DNA from: Eubacterium sp. CAG:786
GTDB taxonomy: Bacteria > Bacillota > Clostridia > Oscillospirales > Ruminococcaceae
NCBI GenBank assembly: GCA_000432175.1
Contig: HF989452.1
Coordinates: 1 to 6,508, forward strand
Direction of reading: 5' to 3'
Length of the DNA: 6,508 bases
Part shown: one piece after another, positions 1 through 6,052 of the stretch
Position numbering within the stretch: position 1 is the first letter of the stretch
How the letters are laid out: each line of letters opens with the position of its first letter
Program-made: the position numbers and the translations under genes
The notes under the pieces: generated by a model
Database searches by the model: none
Seen by the model: only the letters and a program-made list of their open reading frames with translations
What the model was told of the DNA's origin: nothing

Positions 1-1587
1 TCCGAGCCTGCAGCGGAAACTCCCGCTTATACTGAGCCTGCTTACACCGCACCCTCAAAGCCGGAAGAACCCGCTGAGGACGCCGGCGTTGACCTCGGAA
101 AGCTGATCTACTGCCGCAACTGCGGTCAGGATATGTACGAAAAGGAAACAGTCTGCAAGAACTGCGGTTCCCCGAACAAGTGGAACGAAAAGCCGCTCAG
201 GCATTCAGTTTCAGGTGGAACGGCAAAGGAACACAAGGAGCCTACAAAGGTGTTCGGAATATTCCCGATACCCACCGTTATCGGCGCTGGCGTCGTTGTT
301 GCGGGACTTATCGCGCTCATCGTGATAACTACCTCCTCGCAGAATCCGGGCACCGACCCTGACATAGTGCAGAACAGCGTGTCGTTTACTTCAGCGGCTG
401 AGTCTGACGCTACTTCCGCACCCGAAGAGAATTCTGACACCGACCCCGTCGTTACGGAGCCCGAAGATACACAGTCCGACGTGAGTGAGCCTGCGGTAAC
501 AGACCCCATCTCCGAGCCTGAGGACACAAACTCCGATAACTCCCGGTCCGATGTTTCCGAGCCGGAAGAAAGCACGGTACCCGAAGAGAGCAGCGCGCCT
601 GAGAATTCCAGCACGCCCGGGCACACCACCGCTTCATCTGCAACTTCCCGCGCAAGCAGCGCCCCTGCAGTGGTTCCTCCGGTAACTTCATCAACAAAGG
701 CGTCTGTGACTTCCAGGGTGACTACACCCACCACAAGCACGCCCGCAGTCAGCAGCAAGCCTTCCGCTACCGTTTCCAGCGAGGATAAGCAGCGCGCAAA
801 GATGATCGACGCTTTCGAAGCGATCTCCGCTGAAGTCGGAAAGGTACACGTTTACGCCCAAGCAACTGAATTTGCTATCGAAGAGGGCAAGACAAAGACC
901 TTCTACACAAGCGCCATGACAAGCACGCTTTCCTCCGGCAAGACCAACGCGGCAAGCCTGCTCAAGAGCGCAAAGCCCAGTTCTTCCGAACTCTCTTCCG
1001 CTTATTCTGCGCTTGAGAAGCTGTACGACCTGTATTCCGAGTATTACAATTATGTGACCACCACTTCCGACACCGACAGCAAGTTCACCTCCAACGAAAC
1101 CAAGAAGTGGGACGCATTCAACACCTCTGTAAAGAACAACTTCAACTACAGCAAGCTGCAGACCAAAAACCAGACCGAAGCCGACAAATCCCGCACATAT
1201 GCCGACATAATGACCAGCGCTTCCACCGCTGCAAGCAATGCGGTATCCCAGTTCACCACAGTCAAGGGCGCGGTCGAGAACATCAAGAGCAGCAAGTACG
1301 ACAGCGACGTAATGACAACCATCTACAACAAAAAGACTTCTTCCATGCTCAAGGCGGCTGGTTATGCGCAGTTAGTCACCAACTATTACGGGCTGCTCAA
1401 TTCCGGTGTTCCGTCTGCTTATTCCAGTGCGAAGAACGCGCTTTCCACCGCTTCTTCTGAAGCCGACGAGCTGCTTGCGGTATTCACACAGGCAGGCTAT
1501 AATGACCTGTCCGGCTTCAAGACCGAGAGCAACAATTCCATCAAGGCAGTCAACAACGCTATCAACTCCATAAACAAGGCACTTTGA
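1..1587 (+). CDS. Zinc-ribbon, single-span membrane protein with S/T/P/E-rich linker (5' partial)
   Basis: The frame is open from base 1 to the TGA at 1585-1587, giving 528 visible residues. The first in-frame ATG (133) lies inside a zinc ribbon and cannot be the true start, so the gene begins before the window. Visible order (numbered from base 1): a Pro/Glu/Ala/Tyr-rich stretch (1-30); a CxxC-x10-CxxC zinc ribbon with Cys38, 41, 52 and 55; a basic segment; one hydrophobic span at about 90-111; a linker at about 112-260, first acidic with SDVSEP twice (159-164, 183-188), then Ser/Thr/Pro-rich; and a Ser/Ala/Lys/Tyr-rich, probably helical domain at about 261-528. Topology is inferred: ribbon in the cytoplasm, linker and C-terminal domain outside. 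I do not recognise the C-terminal domain and assign no function. Zinc-ribbon membrane proteins of this kind are common in Clostridia and mostly uncharacterised. The gene converges on the rhodanese-TtcA gene. Confidence 0.88.
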   Translation, partial: SEPAAETPAYTEPAYTAPSKPEEPAEDAGVDLGKLIYCRNCGQDMYEKETVCKNCGSPNKWNEKPLRHSVSGGTAKEHKEPTKVFGIFPIPTVIGAGVVVAGLIALIVITTSSQNPGTDPDIVQNSVSFTSAAESDATSAPEENSDTDPVVTEPEDTQSDVSEPAVTDPISEPEDTNSDNSRSDVSEPEESTVPEESSAPENSSTPGHTTASSATSRASSAPAVVPPVTSSTKASVTSRVTTPTTSTPAVSSKPSATVSSEDKQRAKMIDAFEAISAEVGKVHVYAQATEFAIEEGKTKTFYTSAMTSTLSSGKTNAASLLKSAKPSSSELSSAYSALEKLYDLYSEYYNYVTTTSDTDSKFTSNETKKWDAFNTSVKNNFNYSKLQTKNQTEADKSRTYADIMTSASTAASNAVSQFTTVKGAVENIKSSKYDSDVMTTIYNKKTSSMLKAAGYAQLVTNYYGLLNSGVPSAYSSAKNALSTASSEADELLAVFTQAGYNDLSGFKTESNNSIKAVNNAINSINKAL

Positions 1588-1775
1588 TTTAATTCGGAAT
1601 TCGGAATTTCGGTGTCCGCTTACGCGGACAATATCTAAAAAGGTTTATAATAAAATGCACAGGGCGAGAGATAATCTTTCGCCCTGTAGTGTTTCTGTAA
1701 AAGTTTTTTAAATATTATCGCCGGAGGCGATACCATAATTCCGAATTCCGAATTACGAATTCCGAATTAGAATTA
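1588..1775. repeat. AATTC-rich inverted-end repeat element 1 with subterminal hairpins
   Basis: The left end (1588-1612) is a short tandem of AATTCGG units. The right end (1735-1775) is the same theme inverted, built from AATTCCG/AATTACG units. Just inside each end is a hairpin: 1613-1630 (TGTCCGC, loop TTAC, GCGGACA) and 1716-1732 (TATCGCC, loop GGA, GGCGATA). The interior is A/T-rich and holds the terminator at 1659-1687. GAATTCCGAATTAGAA (1757-1772) recurs exactly at 3257-3272 in element 2. The element fills the whole gap between two convergent genes, and the TAA stop of the minus-strand gene (1773-1775) falls within the repeat pattern. It resembles a miniature inverted-repeat or palindromic intergenic element; no transposase is present and the family is not identified. 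Confidence 0.7.
1659..1687. terminator. Strong hairpin, probable bidirectional intrinsic terminator
   Basis: ACAGGGCGAGAG (1659-1670) pairs with CTTTCGCCCTGT (1676-1687), a 12-pair stem with one G-U wobble and a loop of about five bases. On the plus strand it is followed by a T-containing stretch and a run of six T at 1704-1709. On the minus strand it is followed by a T-rich stretch, the complement of about 1638-1656. It lies midway between two convergent genes, so it probably ends both the zinc-ribbon gene and the rhodanese-TtcA gene. The U tract directly after the stem is imperfect on the plus side. Confidence 0.75.
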
Positions 1776-2906
1776 CTCCTCGTATCCGTCCAGGAAGCTG
1801 TGAACTTCGCCGTCAAGCTTGTAGGAGATTATCTTGTTCAGCTTGATGTTCTCGACGCTGCGGAATATATTCATGACCACCTGCGGGTTTTCCTGCGAAA
1901 GCTCCGCGATGAGCTGCTTTATCGCCTGCCGCTTGGAACGCGCCGCTCCGTCGGGGTTGCATGTGGTGCAGGTATCCGTGAAACGGCATGCGCACTGTAT
2001 GAAATGCAGGTCGTTGTACTTTGCCCAGTGCTTTATCTCGTCCTCGCGGATAAAGTACATTGGGCGTATCAGCTGCATTCCCGGGAAATTCGCGCTGTGA
2101 AGCTTCGGCATCATGGTTTCTACCTGACCGCCGTATATCATGCTCATGAGTATCGTTTCGATAACGTCGTCAAAGTGGTGCCCCAGCGCTATCTTGTTGC
2201 AGCCGAGTTCCTTTGCCTTGTTGTACAGATGACCACGGCGCATTCTCGCGCAGAGGTAGCAGGGGTTATTCTGGACGTTGTATACGGAGTTGAATATGTC
2301 GGTTTCAAATACCGTTATCGGAATTCCCATCAGCTTCGCGTTTGCCTCGATGATGGCGCGGTTTTCGCTGCTGTAGCCAGGGTCCATCACCAGGAACACA
2401 AGGTCGAAATCAAACTTGCGGTGGCGCTTTATCTCCTGGAACAGTTTCGCCATCAGCATGGAATCCTTGCCGCCGGAAATGCACACCGCGACGCGGTCGC
2501 CGGGCTTTAGCAGCTCGTATTCGTTCAGAGCTTTCGCGAACTTGCTGAATATGCTCCGGTGGAACTTCCGCGTAAGGCTGCGCTCTATATCAGCGCAGCG
2601 GTCCGCACTGCTCTGCATCGCGATCTTCTCGCCCAGCCAGCGCACATACCCGCCGGTGAGATTTGCCGCGGAATACCCGCGCTCACGCAGTTTTTCCGCA
2701 ATTTCTTCGCTGATTATGCCGCTGCGGCAGCACACAACGATATCCTTTTCCCTGGGGAATTCCGCGGTTTCTATCTGTTCCGGGGTGATATTCACGGAAT
2801 TGTCTATATGCCCCAGCGCAAACGCCGCGCTGTCGCGCACGTCAACTATCATAACGCTTTCCGGTGGAAGCTCGCGCAGTTCCCCGACGGTAATTTCTTC
2901 GTTCAT
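1773..2906 (-). CDS. Rhodanese domain fused to TtcA-family tRNA thiolation enzyme
   Basis: A 377-residue protein. Residues 1-95 are a rhodanese domain with the active-site loop Cys60-Arg-Ser-Gly; Cys59 is adjacent. From about 105 it matches the TtcA/TilS-type PP-loop ATPase family: SGGKDS at 144-149 (binds ATP for adenylation), CYLC at 216-219, GHHFDDVIET at 242-251, and a C-terminal Cys cluster (305, 307, 313, 316). In TtcA the CxxC plus a further C-terminal Cys hold a [4Fe-4S] cluster, and the enzyme makes 2-thiocytidine at tRNA position 32. By inference the rhodanese domain hands persulfide sulfur to this centre, as the C-terminal rhodanese of ThiI does. The start at 2906 is supported by GAGGT (complement of 2913-2917), six bases upstream. 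The gene appears to be transcribed alone from the promoter at 2945-2973. The exact tRNA target is not certain: some clostridial relatives carry the TtcA name by homology only. Confidence 0.9.
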   Translation of the reverse strand: MNEEITVGELRELPPESVMIVDVRDSAAFALGHIDNSVNITPEQIETAEFPREKDIVVCCRSGIISEEIAEKLRERGYSAANLTGGYVRWLGEKIAMQSSADRCADIERSLTRKFHRSIFSKFAKALNEYELLKPGDRVAVCISGGKDSMLMAKLFQEIKRHRKFDFDLVFLVMDPGYSSENRAIIEANAKLMGIPITVFETDIFNSVYNVQNNPCYLCARMRRGHLYNKAKELGCNKIALGHHFDDVIETILMSMIYGGQVETMMPKLHSANFPGMQLIRPMYFIREDEIKHWAKYNDLHFIQCACRFTDTCTTCNPDGAARSKRQAIKQLIAELSQENPQVVMNIFRSVENIKLNKIISYKLDGEVHSFLDGYEE

Positions 2907-2944
2907 TATTCGACCTCATCTTTATTGAATGTACTTTCCGACAT

Positions 2945-2973
2945 ATTATAACACCTTTCGGCGCGGCTGTCAA
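2945..2973 (-). promoter_or_regulatory. Consensus sigma-A promoter of the rhodanese-TtcA gene
   Basis: Read on the minus strand: TTGACA (complement of 2968-2973), a 17-base spacer, then TATAAT (complement of 2945-2950). Both hexamers match the consensus perfectly. The predicted transcript start is near 2938, giving a leader of about 30 bases with GAGGT before the ATG. No operator was recognised. Repeat element 2 begins about 11 bases upstream of the -35 box. Confidence 0.85.
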
Positions 2974-2983
2974 CCACCAGATC

Positions 2984-3272
2984 AATTCGGAATTCGTAAT
3001 GCGGAACTCGTAATTGTGGTTGTCCCCTGTTGCCCGCTATTGGGCGGCATCGTGCCGCCCTTTTGGAGCAACGGCGCAGACATCGTGTTGCACCTTCTCG
3101 TAAGGCATACAGCCTTACTTCGTCGGCTTTCATCGCATTCGGCGCACTCTACCCATTTTCCCTTTTCAAACCGGTTTTTTAGAGGTTCCCTTATAGTAAA
3201 TCTTTTGAAATAACGTCCCGCGTAGCGGGACACAATAATTCCGAATTACGAATTAAGAATTCCGAATTAGAA
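2984..3272. repeat. AATTC-rich inverted-end repeat element 2, hairpin-rich, between divergent promoters
   Basis: The left end (2984-3014) contains AATTCGGAATTCGTAAT and decayed copies. The right end (3235-3272) is the inverted counterpart, made of AATTCCG/AATTACG units. The right end shares two exact stretches with element 1: ATAATTCCGAATT (3235-3247 and 1735-1747) and GAATTCCGAATTAGAA (3257-3272 and 1757-1772). A hairpin lies just inside the right end, 3215-3231 (GTCCCGC, loop GTA, GCGGGAC), in the same place as in element 1 but with a different stem sequence. The interior of roughly 200 bases contains further hairpins (3042-3118) and the self-complementary AAACCGGTTT (3168-3177), and does not resemble the interior of element 1. 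I see no convincing gene in 2974-3291; open frames there read through the hairpins and lack a ribosome site. Confidence 0.65.
3042..3118. other. Run of three consecutive hairpins inside repeat element 2
   Basis: Three inverted repeats follow one another. GGGCGGCATCGTGCCGCCC (3042-3060) is an 8-pair stem with loop TCG, followed by TTTT. At 3065-3094, GGAGCAAC pairs with GTTGCACC with one mismatch. GTAAGGC-ATACA-GCCTTAC (3100-3118) has a 7-pair stem. The first could act as a weak plus-strand terminator. Together they suggest a structured RNA or the folded arm of a mobile element. No known RNA family was recognised. Confidence 0.5.
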
Positions 3273-3291
3273 AAGCCTCTCTGCCCGACAC

Positions 3292-3321
3292 TTGACAACC
3301 TCCCCGGGGGTGTGGTAGAAT
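3292..3321 (+). promoter_or_regulatory. Sigma-A promoter of the tsaD cluster, extended -10
   Basis: TTGACA (3292-3297), an 18-base spacer, then TAGAAT (3316-3321). TG at 3313-3314 gives an extended -10 (TGGTAGAAT). The predicted transcript start is near 3328, with a leader of about 33 bases that is A/T-rich and shows no attenuator. The ribosome site AAGGGG (3349-3354) lies six bases before the tsaD ATG. The promoter starts about 20 bases after repeat element 2 ends. Confidence 0.8.
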
Positions 3322-3360
3322 AAAAGGTGAAATATTTTTATAAGATATAAGGGGTCTGAA

Positions 3361-4374
3361 ATGGATATTCTTGCAATAGAAAGCAGCTGCGATGAGACCG
3401 CAGCCGCAGTGATACGCGACGGGCGCGAAATAATCTCCTCGGTGGTCGCGACGCAGATAGAAGAGCACAAGCTTTACGGTGGAGTGGTGCCCGAAATTGC
3501 CAGCCGCCGTCACTGCGAAAGCATAGTCGGCGTAGTACAGGAGGCGCTCGACAAAGCCGGAATGAAAGCCCAGGACGTGGACGCGATAGCCGTCAGCTTC
3601 GCCCCGGGACTTATCGGCGCGCTGCTGGTCGGCGTGAACTTCGCAAAGGGACTGGCGCTCGCGCTCAACAAGCCGCTTATTCCGGTGCACCACATTCGCG
3701 GGCATATAGCCGCGAATTACCTCGCACACCCGGAACTGGAACCGCCTTACCTGTGCCTGGTGGCTTCCGGCTCGCACAGCCACATAGTCCGCGTTAAAAA
3801 CTGGACGGAATTCGAGACCATAGGGCAGACCGTGGACGACGCGGCAGGAGAGGCATTCGACAAGGCGGCGCGCGCCATGGGGTACCCCTACCCCGGTGGA
3901 GTGCACATCGACAAGGCTGCGCAGTCCGGCGACAGAAAGAAGTACCAGCTGCCGCACCCGCACACCGCAAATCCCTACGATTTCAGCTTCTCGGGACTGA
4001 AAACCGCTGTGATAAACCTTATCCACAATGCAAACCAGAAGGGCGAAGAAGTGGACGTGAACAGCCTTGCAGCCTGCTTCCAGTACACGGTCGCCGACAT
4101 ACTCACGCAGAAGTTCATCTCAGCCGCAAAGGAATACGGCTACAGGACCATCGCCCTCGCAGGCGGCGTGGCAGCCAACTCCGGGCTGCGGAATATGCTG
4201 CAGCAGCGCGCGGACTACAACGGCATGAAAGTATACTACCCACCCCTCGCGCTGTGCGGCGACAATGCGGCTATGATAGGCTGCCAGGCCTATTATGAGT
4301 TCCAGGCAGGGCACACCGCAGGCACGGACCTCAACGCAGTTGCTACCATGCGGCTCGACCGCGTTACATGGTGA
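3361..4374 (+). CDS. tsaD: tRNA N6-adenosine threonylcarbamoyltransferase TsaD
   Basis: This 337-residue protein has the normal length and layout of TsaD (Kae1/YgjD family). It transfers the threonylcarbamoyl group from threonylcarbamoyl-AMP to A37 of tRNAs that read ANN codons, in the cytoplasm, with TsaB and TsaE. Visible signatures: the N-terminal IESSCDET nucleotide-binding start (6-13); the metal-binding HIRGH (His111, His115); the SGSHS loop (136-140); DDAAGEAFDK (159-168); FSGLKT (210-215); GGVAANSGLR (268-277); and CGDNAAM (299-305), whose Asp301 is the third metal ligand. One variation is that the usual SGGH reads SGSH here (Ser138). The start is supported by AAGGGG at 3349-3354. It is the first gene of a cluster with the kinase-like and CPBP genes. 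tsaB and tsaE are not in the window. Confidence 0.97.
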   Translation: MDILAIESSCDETAAAVIRDGREIISSVVATQIEEHKLYGGVVPEIASRRHCESIVGVVQEALDKAGMKAQDVDAIAVSFAPGLIGALLVGVNFAKGLALALNKPLIPVHHIRGHIAANYLAHPELEPPYLCLVASGSHSHIVRVKNWTEFETIGQTVDDAAGEAFDKAARAMGYPYPGGVHIDKAAQSGDRKKYQLPHPHTANPYDFSFSGLKTAVINLIHNANQKGEEVDVNSLAACFQYTVADILTQKFISAAKEYGYRTIALAGGVAANSGLRNMLQQRADYNGMKVYYPPLALCGDNAAMIGCQAYYEFQAGHTAGTDLNAVATMRLDRVTW

Positions 4375-4389
4375 TTTTCAGGGGGACAT

Positions 4390-4902
4390 ATGAAAAACAT
4401 TATTCTTATAGGAATGCCCGGCTGCGGTAAGTCCACCATAGGGGTGCTTCTCGCAAAGGCAATGGGCTTCCGCTTCATAGACACCGACATAACGATACAG
4501 AACCGCACTGGAATGCTCCTGCAGCAGATAATCGACCAGAAAGGGCTTGACTGGTTCTGCATAGAGGAAGAACGCGCTATAATGTCCGTAGAGGAAAGCA
4601 GCGGCTGCGTTATCGCGACCGGCGGCAGCGCGGTGTATTCCCGCAGCGCAATGCGTTACCTTAAGGAGAACGGGTTCGTGTATTACCTCTCGCTGCCGGT
4701 GGAACAGGTGCAGAAGCGCCTTTACAACATCAGGACCCGCGGCATAGCCATGCGCCCCGGCGACTCTATAGAGGACGTGTTCCGCAGACGCCGCAAGCTG
4801 TACGAGGAATACGCCGATATAACCGTTGACTGCGCCGGAAAATCCATCGAAGAAATAGTCGGCGAGATATGCGACGAGCATGCCCTCATCGCCGGAAAGT
4901 GA
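4390..4902 (+). CDS. Shikimate-kinase-like P-loop kinase with altered substrate site
   Basis: A 170-residue protein with the shikimate kinase fold and length. Walker A GMPGCGKST is at 8-16 and DTD at 31-33 (Asp33 matches the shikimate-binding Asp34 of the M. tuberculosis enzyme). The lid Arg (about 117) and the Arg in RRRRKLYEEYA (about 134, matching Arg136) are kept. Two expected features are changed: the FR motif whose Arg58 holds the shikimate carboxylate reads FC (Cys57), and the GGG loop reads GGS (78-80). It is therefore a kinase of this family, but phosphorylation of shikimate is uncertain; I recall clostridial proteins of this subtype annotated as shikimate kinase by homology. No other aromatic-pathway gene is nearby. 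It starts 15 bases after tsaD with AGGGGG (4380-4385) before the ATG, so co-transcription is likely. Confidence 0.82.
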   Translation: MKNIILIGMPGCGKSTIGVLLAKAMGFRFIDTDITIQNRTGMLLQQIIDQKGLDWFCIEEERAIMSVEESSGCVIATGGSAVYSRSAMRYLKENGFVYYLSLPVEQVQKRLYNIRTRGIAMRPGDSIEDVFRRRRKLYEEYADITVDCAGKSIEEIVGEICDEHALIAGK

Positions 4903-4915
4903 CGAAAGGAGCAAC

Positions 4916-5971
4916 ATGGAAGAGAACGTAACAGGCGAATTCCCGCAGGAAGAAAGCGCTTCCAGAATGCCCGGCTTCAAGCTTACCTGCCTTAAGCTCG
5001 GCATAATGCTCGTGGTGATATTCGTTTCCCGCGGGGTGGAAAGCATTCTGCTGTCGCTCGCGGTGAACGCGGGAATGTTAGATTTTATAAGCGACAACAT
5101 ATCCTATCTGATACAGACGCTGTTCAGCTTTCTGTTTCTTTACATCATTCCCCTGGGCACCGCGATACTGCTGTTCAAGCCAAAGGGAATGTGCTCAAGG
5201 GTCTACAAGAAGCCCGTCTATTTCAGTAACGCAATGGGAATGTTCCCGGCAATGTACGGGCTCTCGTTCATGGTGAACATGCTCACAATGCTTGTTTCAA
5301 AGCTGTTTGAGGACACCGACCTGTACAAATCCTTCAACACCGTCAACGAACTCAAGCCGGACAACATATTCTGCGCGATAGTGCTGCTGGTGCAGCTGGT
5401 GGTCATTGCCCCGCTGTTCGAGGAATTCTGGTTCCGCGGAGTGGTCATGGAATCACTGAGACCTTACGGCAACGGGTTCGCAATAATTGTTTCGGGGCTG
5501 CTTTTCGGGCTTACCCACGCGAATTTCAACCAGTTCTTCTACGCTGCGGTGCTGGGAATATGCCTGGGCTACATCGCGGTTTCCACAAAGTCGATAGTCA
5601 CGACGACCATCATGCACGCGATGTTCAACGGAATTTCCGGGCTGATGCTGCTTTTCATCACTTTCGACGACGTGGGCGATTACCTGATGGGGACGACCGA
5701 TGAGAAATCCCCCATGGTGGTGTGCTATCTCGTGTTCTGCTTCATCGTCGTTATGCTGATGATAGTCGGCGTGTTCATGGCTATCGCAAAGCTGCGCAAG
5801 ATAAGGCGCTACAAGGTCCCCAGGGTGTGGGACGTTTCTGCGGGCAGGCGCTGGGGGATATTCCTCTCGCGGTTCACCGTCATCATAGCGCTGGTGCTGG
5901 CTGCGGATACATTTACGTTCCAGTTCATTCCGCAGGGAATATACAGGCTCCTCAGTTCGCTGGTAAAATAA
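4916..5971 (+). CDS. CPBP-family (Abi/Rce1-like) intramembrane metalloprotease
   Basis: A 351-residue polytopic membrane protein, with spans at about 25-50, 64-88, 108-130, 151-168, 186-200, 205-224, 229-250, 266-292 and 315-337. The CPBP signature motifs are complete: EEFWFRG (Glu169, Glu170, Arg174), FGLTH (Phe197, His201) and HAMFN (His234, Asn238). These match the glutamate and histidine residues needed by Rce1-type intramembrane proteases. Substrates of bacterial CPBP proteins are mostly unknown; proposed roles include peptide maturation, self-immunity to bacteriocins and regulation. I chose the ATG at 4916 because AAAGGAG (4905-4911) stands just before it. An in-frame ATG at 4880 would overlap the kinase gene and add 12 polar residues without a comparable ribosome site. 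The gene follows the kinase by 13 bases and is the last of the tsaD cluster. Confidence 0.9.
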   Translation: MEENVTGEFPQEESASRMPGFKLTCLKLGIMLVVIFVSRGVESILLSLAVNAGMLDFISDNISYLIQTLFSFLFLYIIPLGTAILLFKPKGMCSRVYKKPVYFSNAMGMFPAMYGLSFMVNMLTMLVSKLFEDTDLYKSFNTVNELKPDNIFCAIVLLVQLVVIAPLFEEFWFRGVVMESLRPYGNGFAIIVSGLLFGLTHANFNQFFYAAVLGICLGYIAVSTKSIVTTTIMHAMFNGISGLMLLFITFDDVGDYLMGTTDEKSPMVVCYLVFCFIVVMLMIVGVFMAIAKLRKIRRYKVPRVWDVSAGRRWGIFLSRFTVIIALVLAADTFTFQFIPQGIYRLLSSLVK

Positions 5972-6023
5972 ACAAAACGCCGTCACGCAATTCGTGCAAT
6001 CATACAAATCCGACATACAAAGG

Positions 6024-6052
6024 TTGACACCTCCTGTTTTATGTGTTATTAT
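6024..6052 (+). promoter_or_regulatory. Sigma-A promoter of the small membrane protein gene
   Basis: TTGACA (6024-6029), a 17-base spacer, then TATTAT (6047-6052). TG at 6044-6045 gives an extended -10 (TGTTATTAT). The predicted transcript start is near 6059, leaving a very short leader of about 19 bases. The promoter is embedded in the inverted repeat at 6027-6073. Between the CPBP stop (5971) and this promoter I see no gene or strong structure. Confidence 0.8.

Noticed and set aside
126..758. Minus-strand open frame of 210 residues
   Set aside because: It is a mirror of the Ser/Thr/Pro/Glu-rich linker coding region; it is low complexity, without a start context.
133..1587. A gene starting at the ATG at 133
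   Set aside because: The ATG lies within a CxxC-x10-CxxC zinc ribbon whose first two cysteines are encoded upstream, and the frame is open to base 1; no ribosome site precedes it.
1588..1775. CRISPR array from the repeated AATTC units
   Set aside because: The units are 7-8 bases, lack spacers of constant length and have no cas genes nearby.
3042..3118. Riboswitch or tRNA in the divergent gap
   Set aside because: The stems do not form a cloverleaf or any aptamer core I know, and the region lies upstream of both promoters, so it would not be in either leader.
2982..3233. Minus-strand open frame of 83 residues in element 2, with a few cysteines
   Set aside because: It is made from hairpins and repeat ends, has no ribosome site, and its Cys spacing does not form a recognisable motif.
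3253..4026. Minus-strand open frame of 257 residues opposite tsaD
   Set aside because: It lies antisense to a canonical, full-length tsaD, shows no family features and runs through the tsaD promoter and repeat.
4880..4915. Earlier in-frame start for the CPBP protein
   Set aside because: It overlaps the kinase gene and adds 12 polar residues, while the ATG at 4916 has AAAGGAG directly upstream.
4378..5100. Minus-strand open frame of 240 residues opposite the kinase and CPBP genes
   Set aside because: It is a shadow of two well-supported plus-strand genes.
5985..6005. Short hairpin after the CPBP gene (CACG, CGTG) as a terminator
   Set aside because: It has only four pairs with no T run; the inverted repeat at 6027-6073 is the better terminator candidate.
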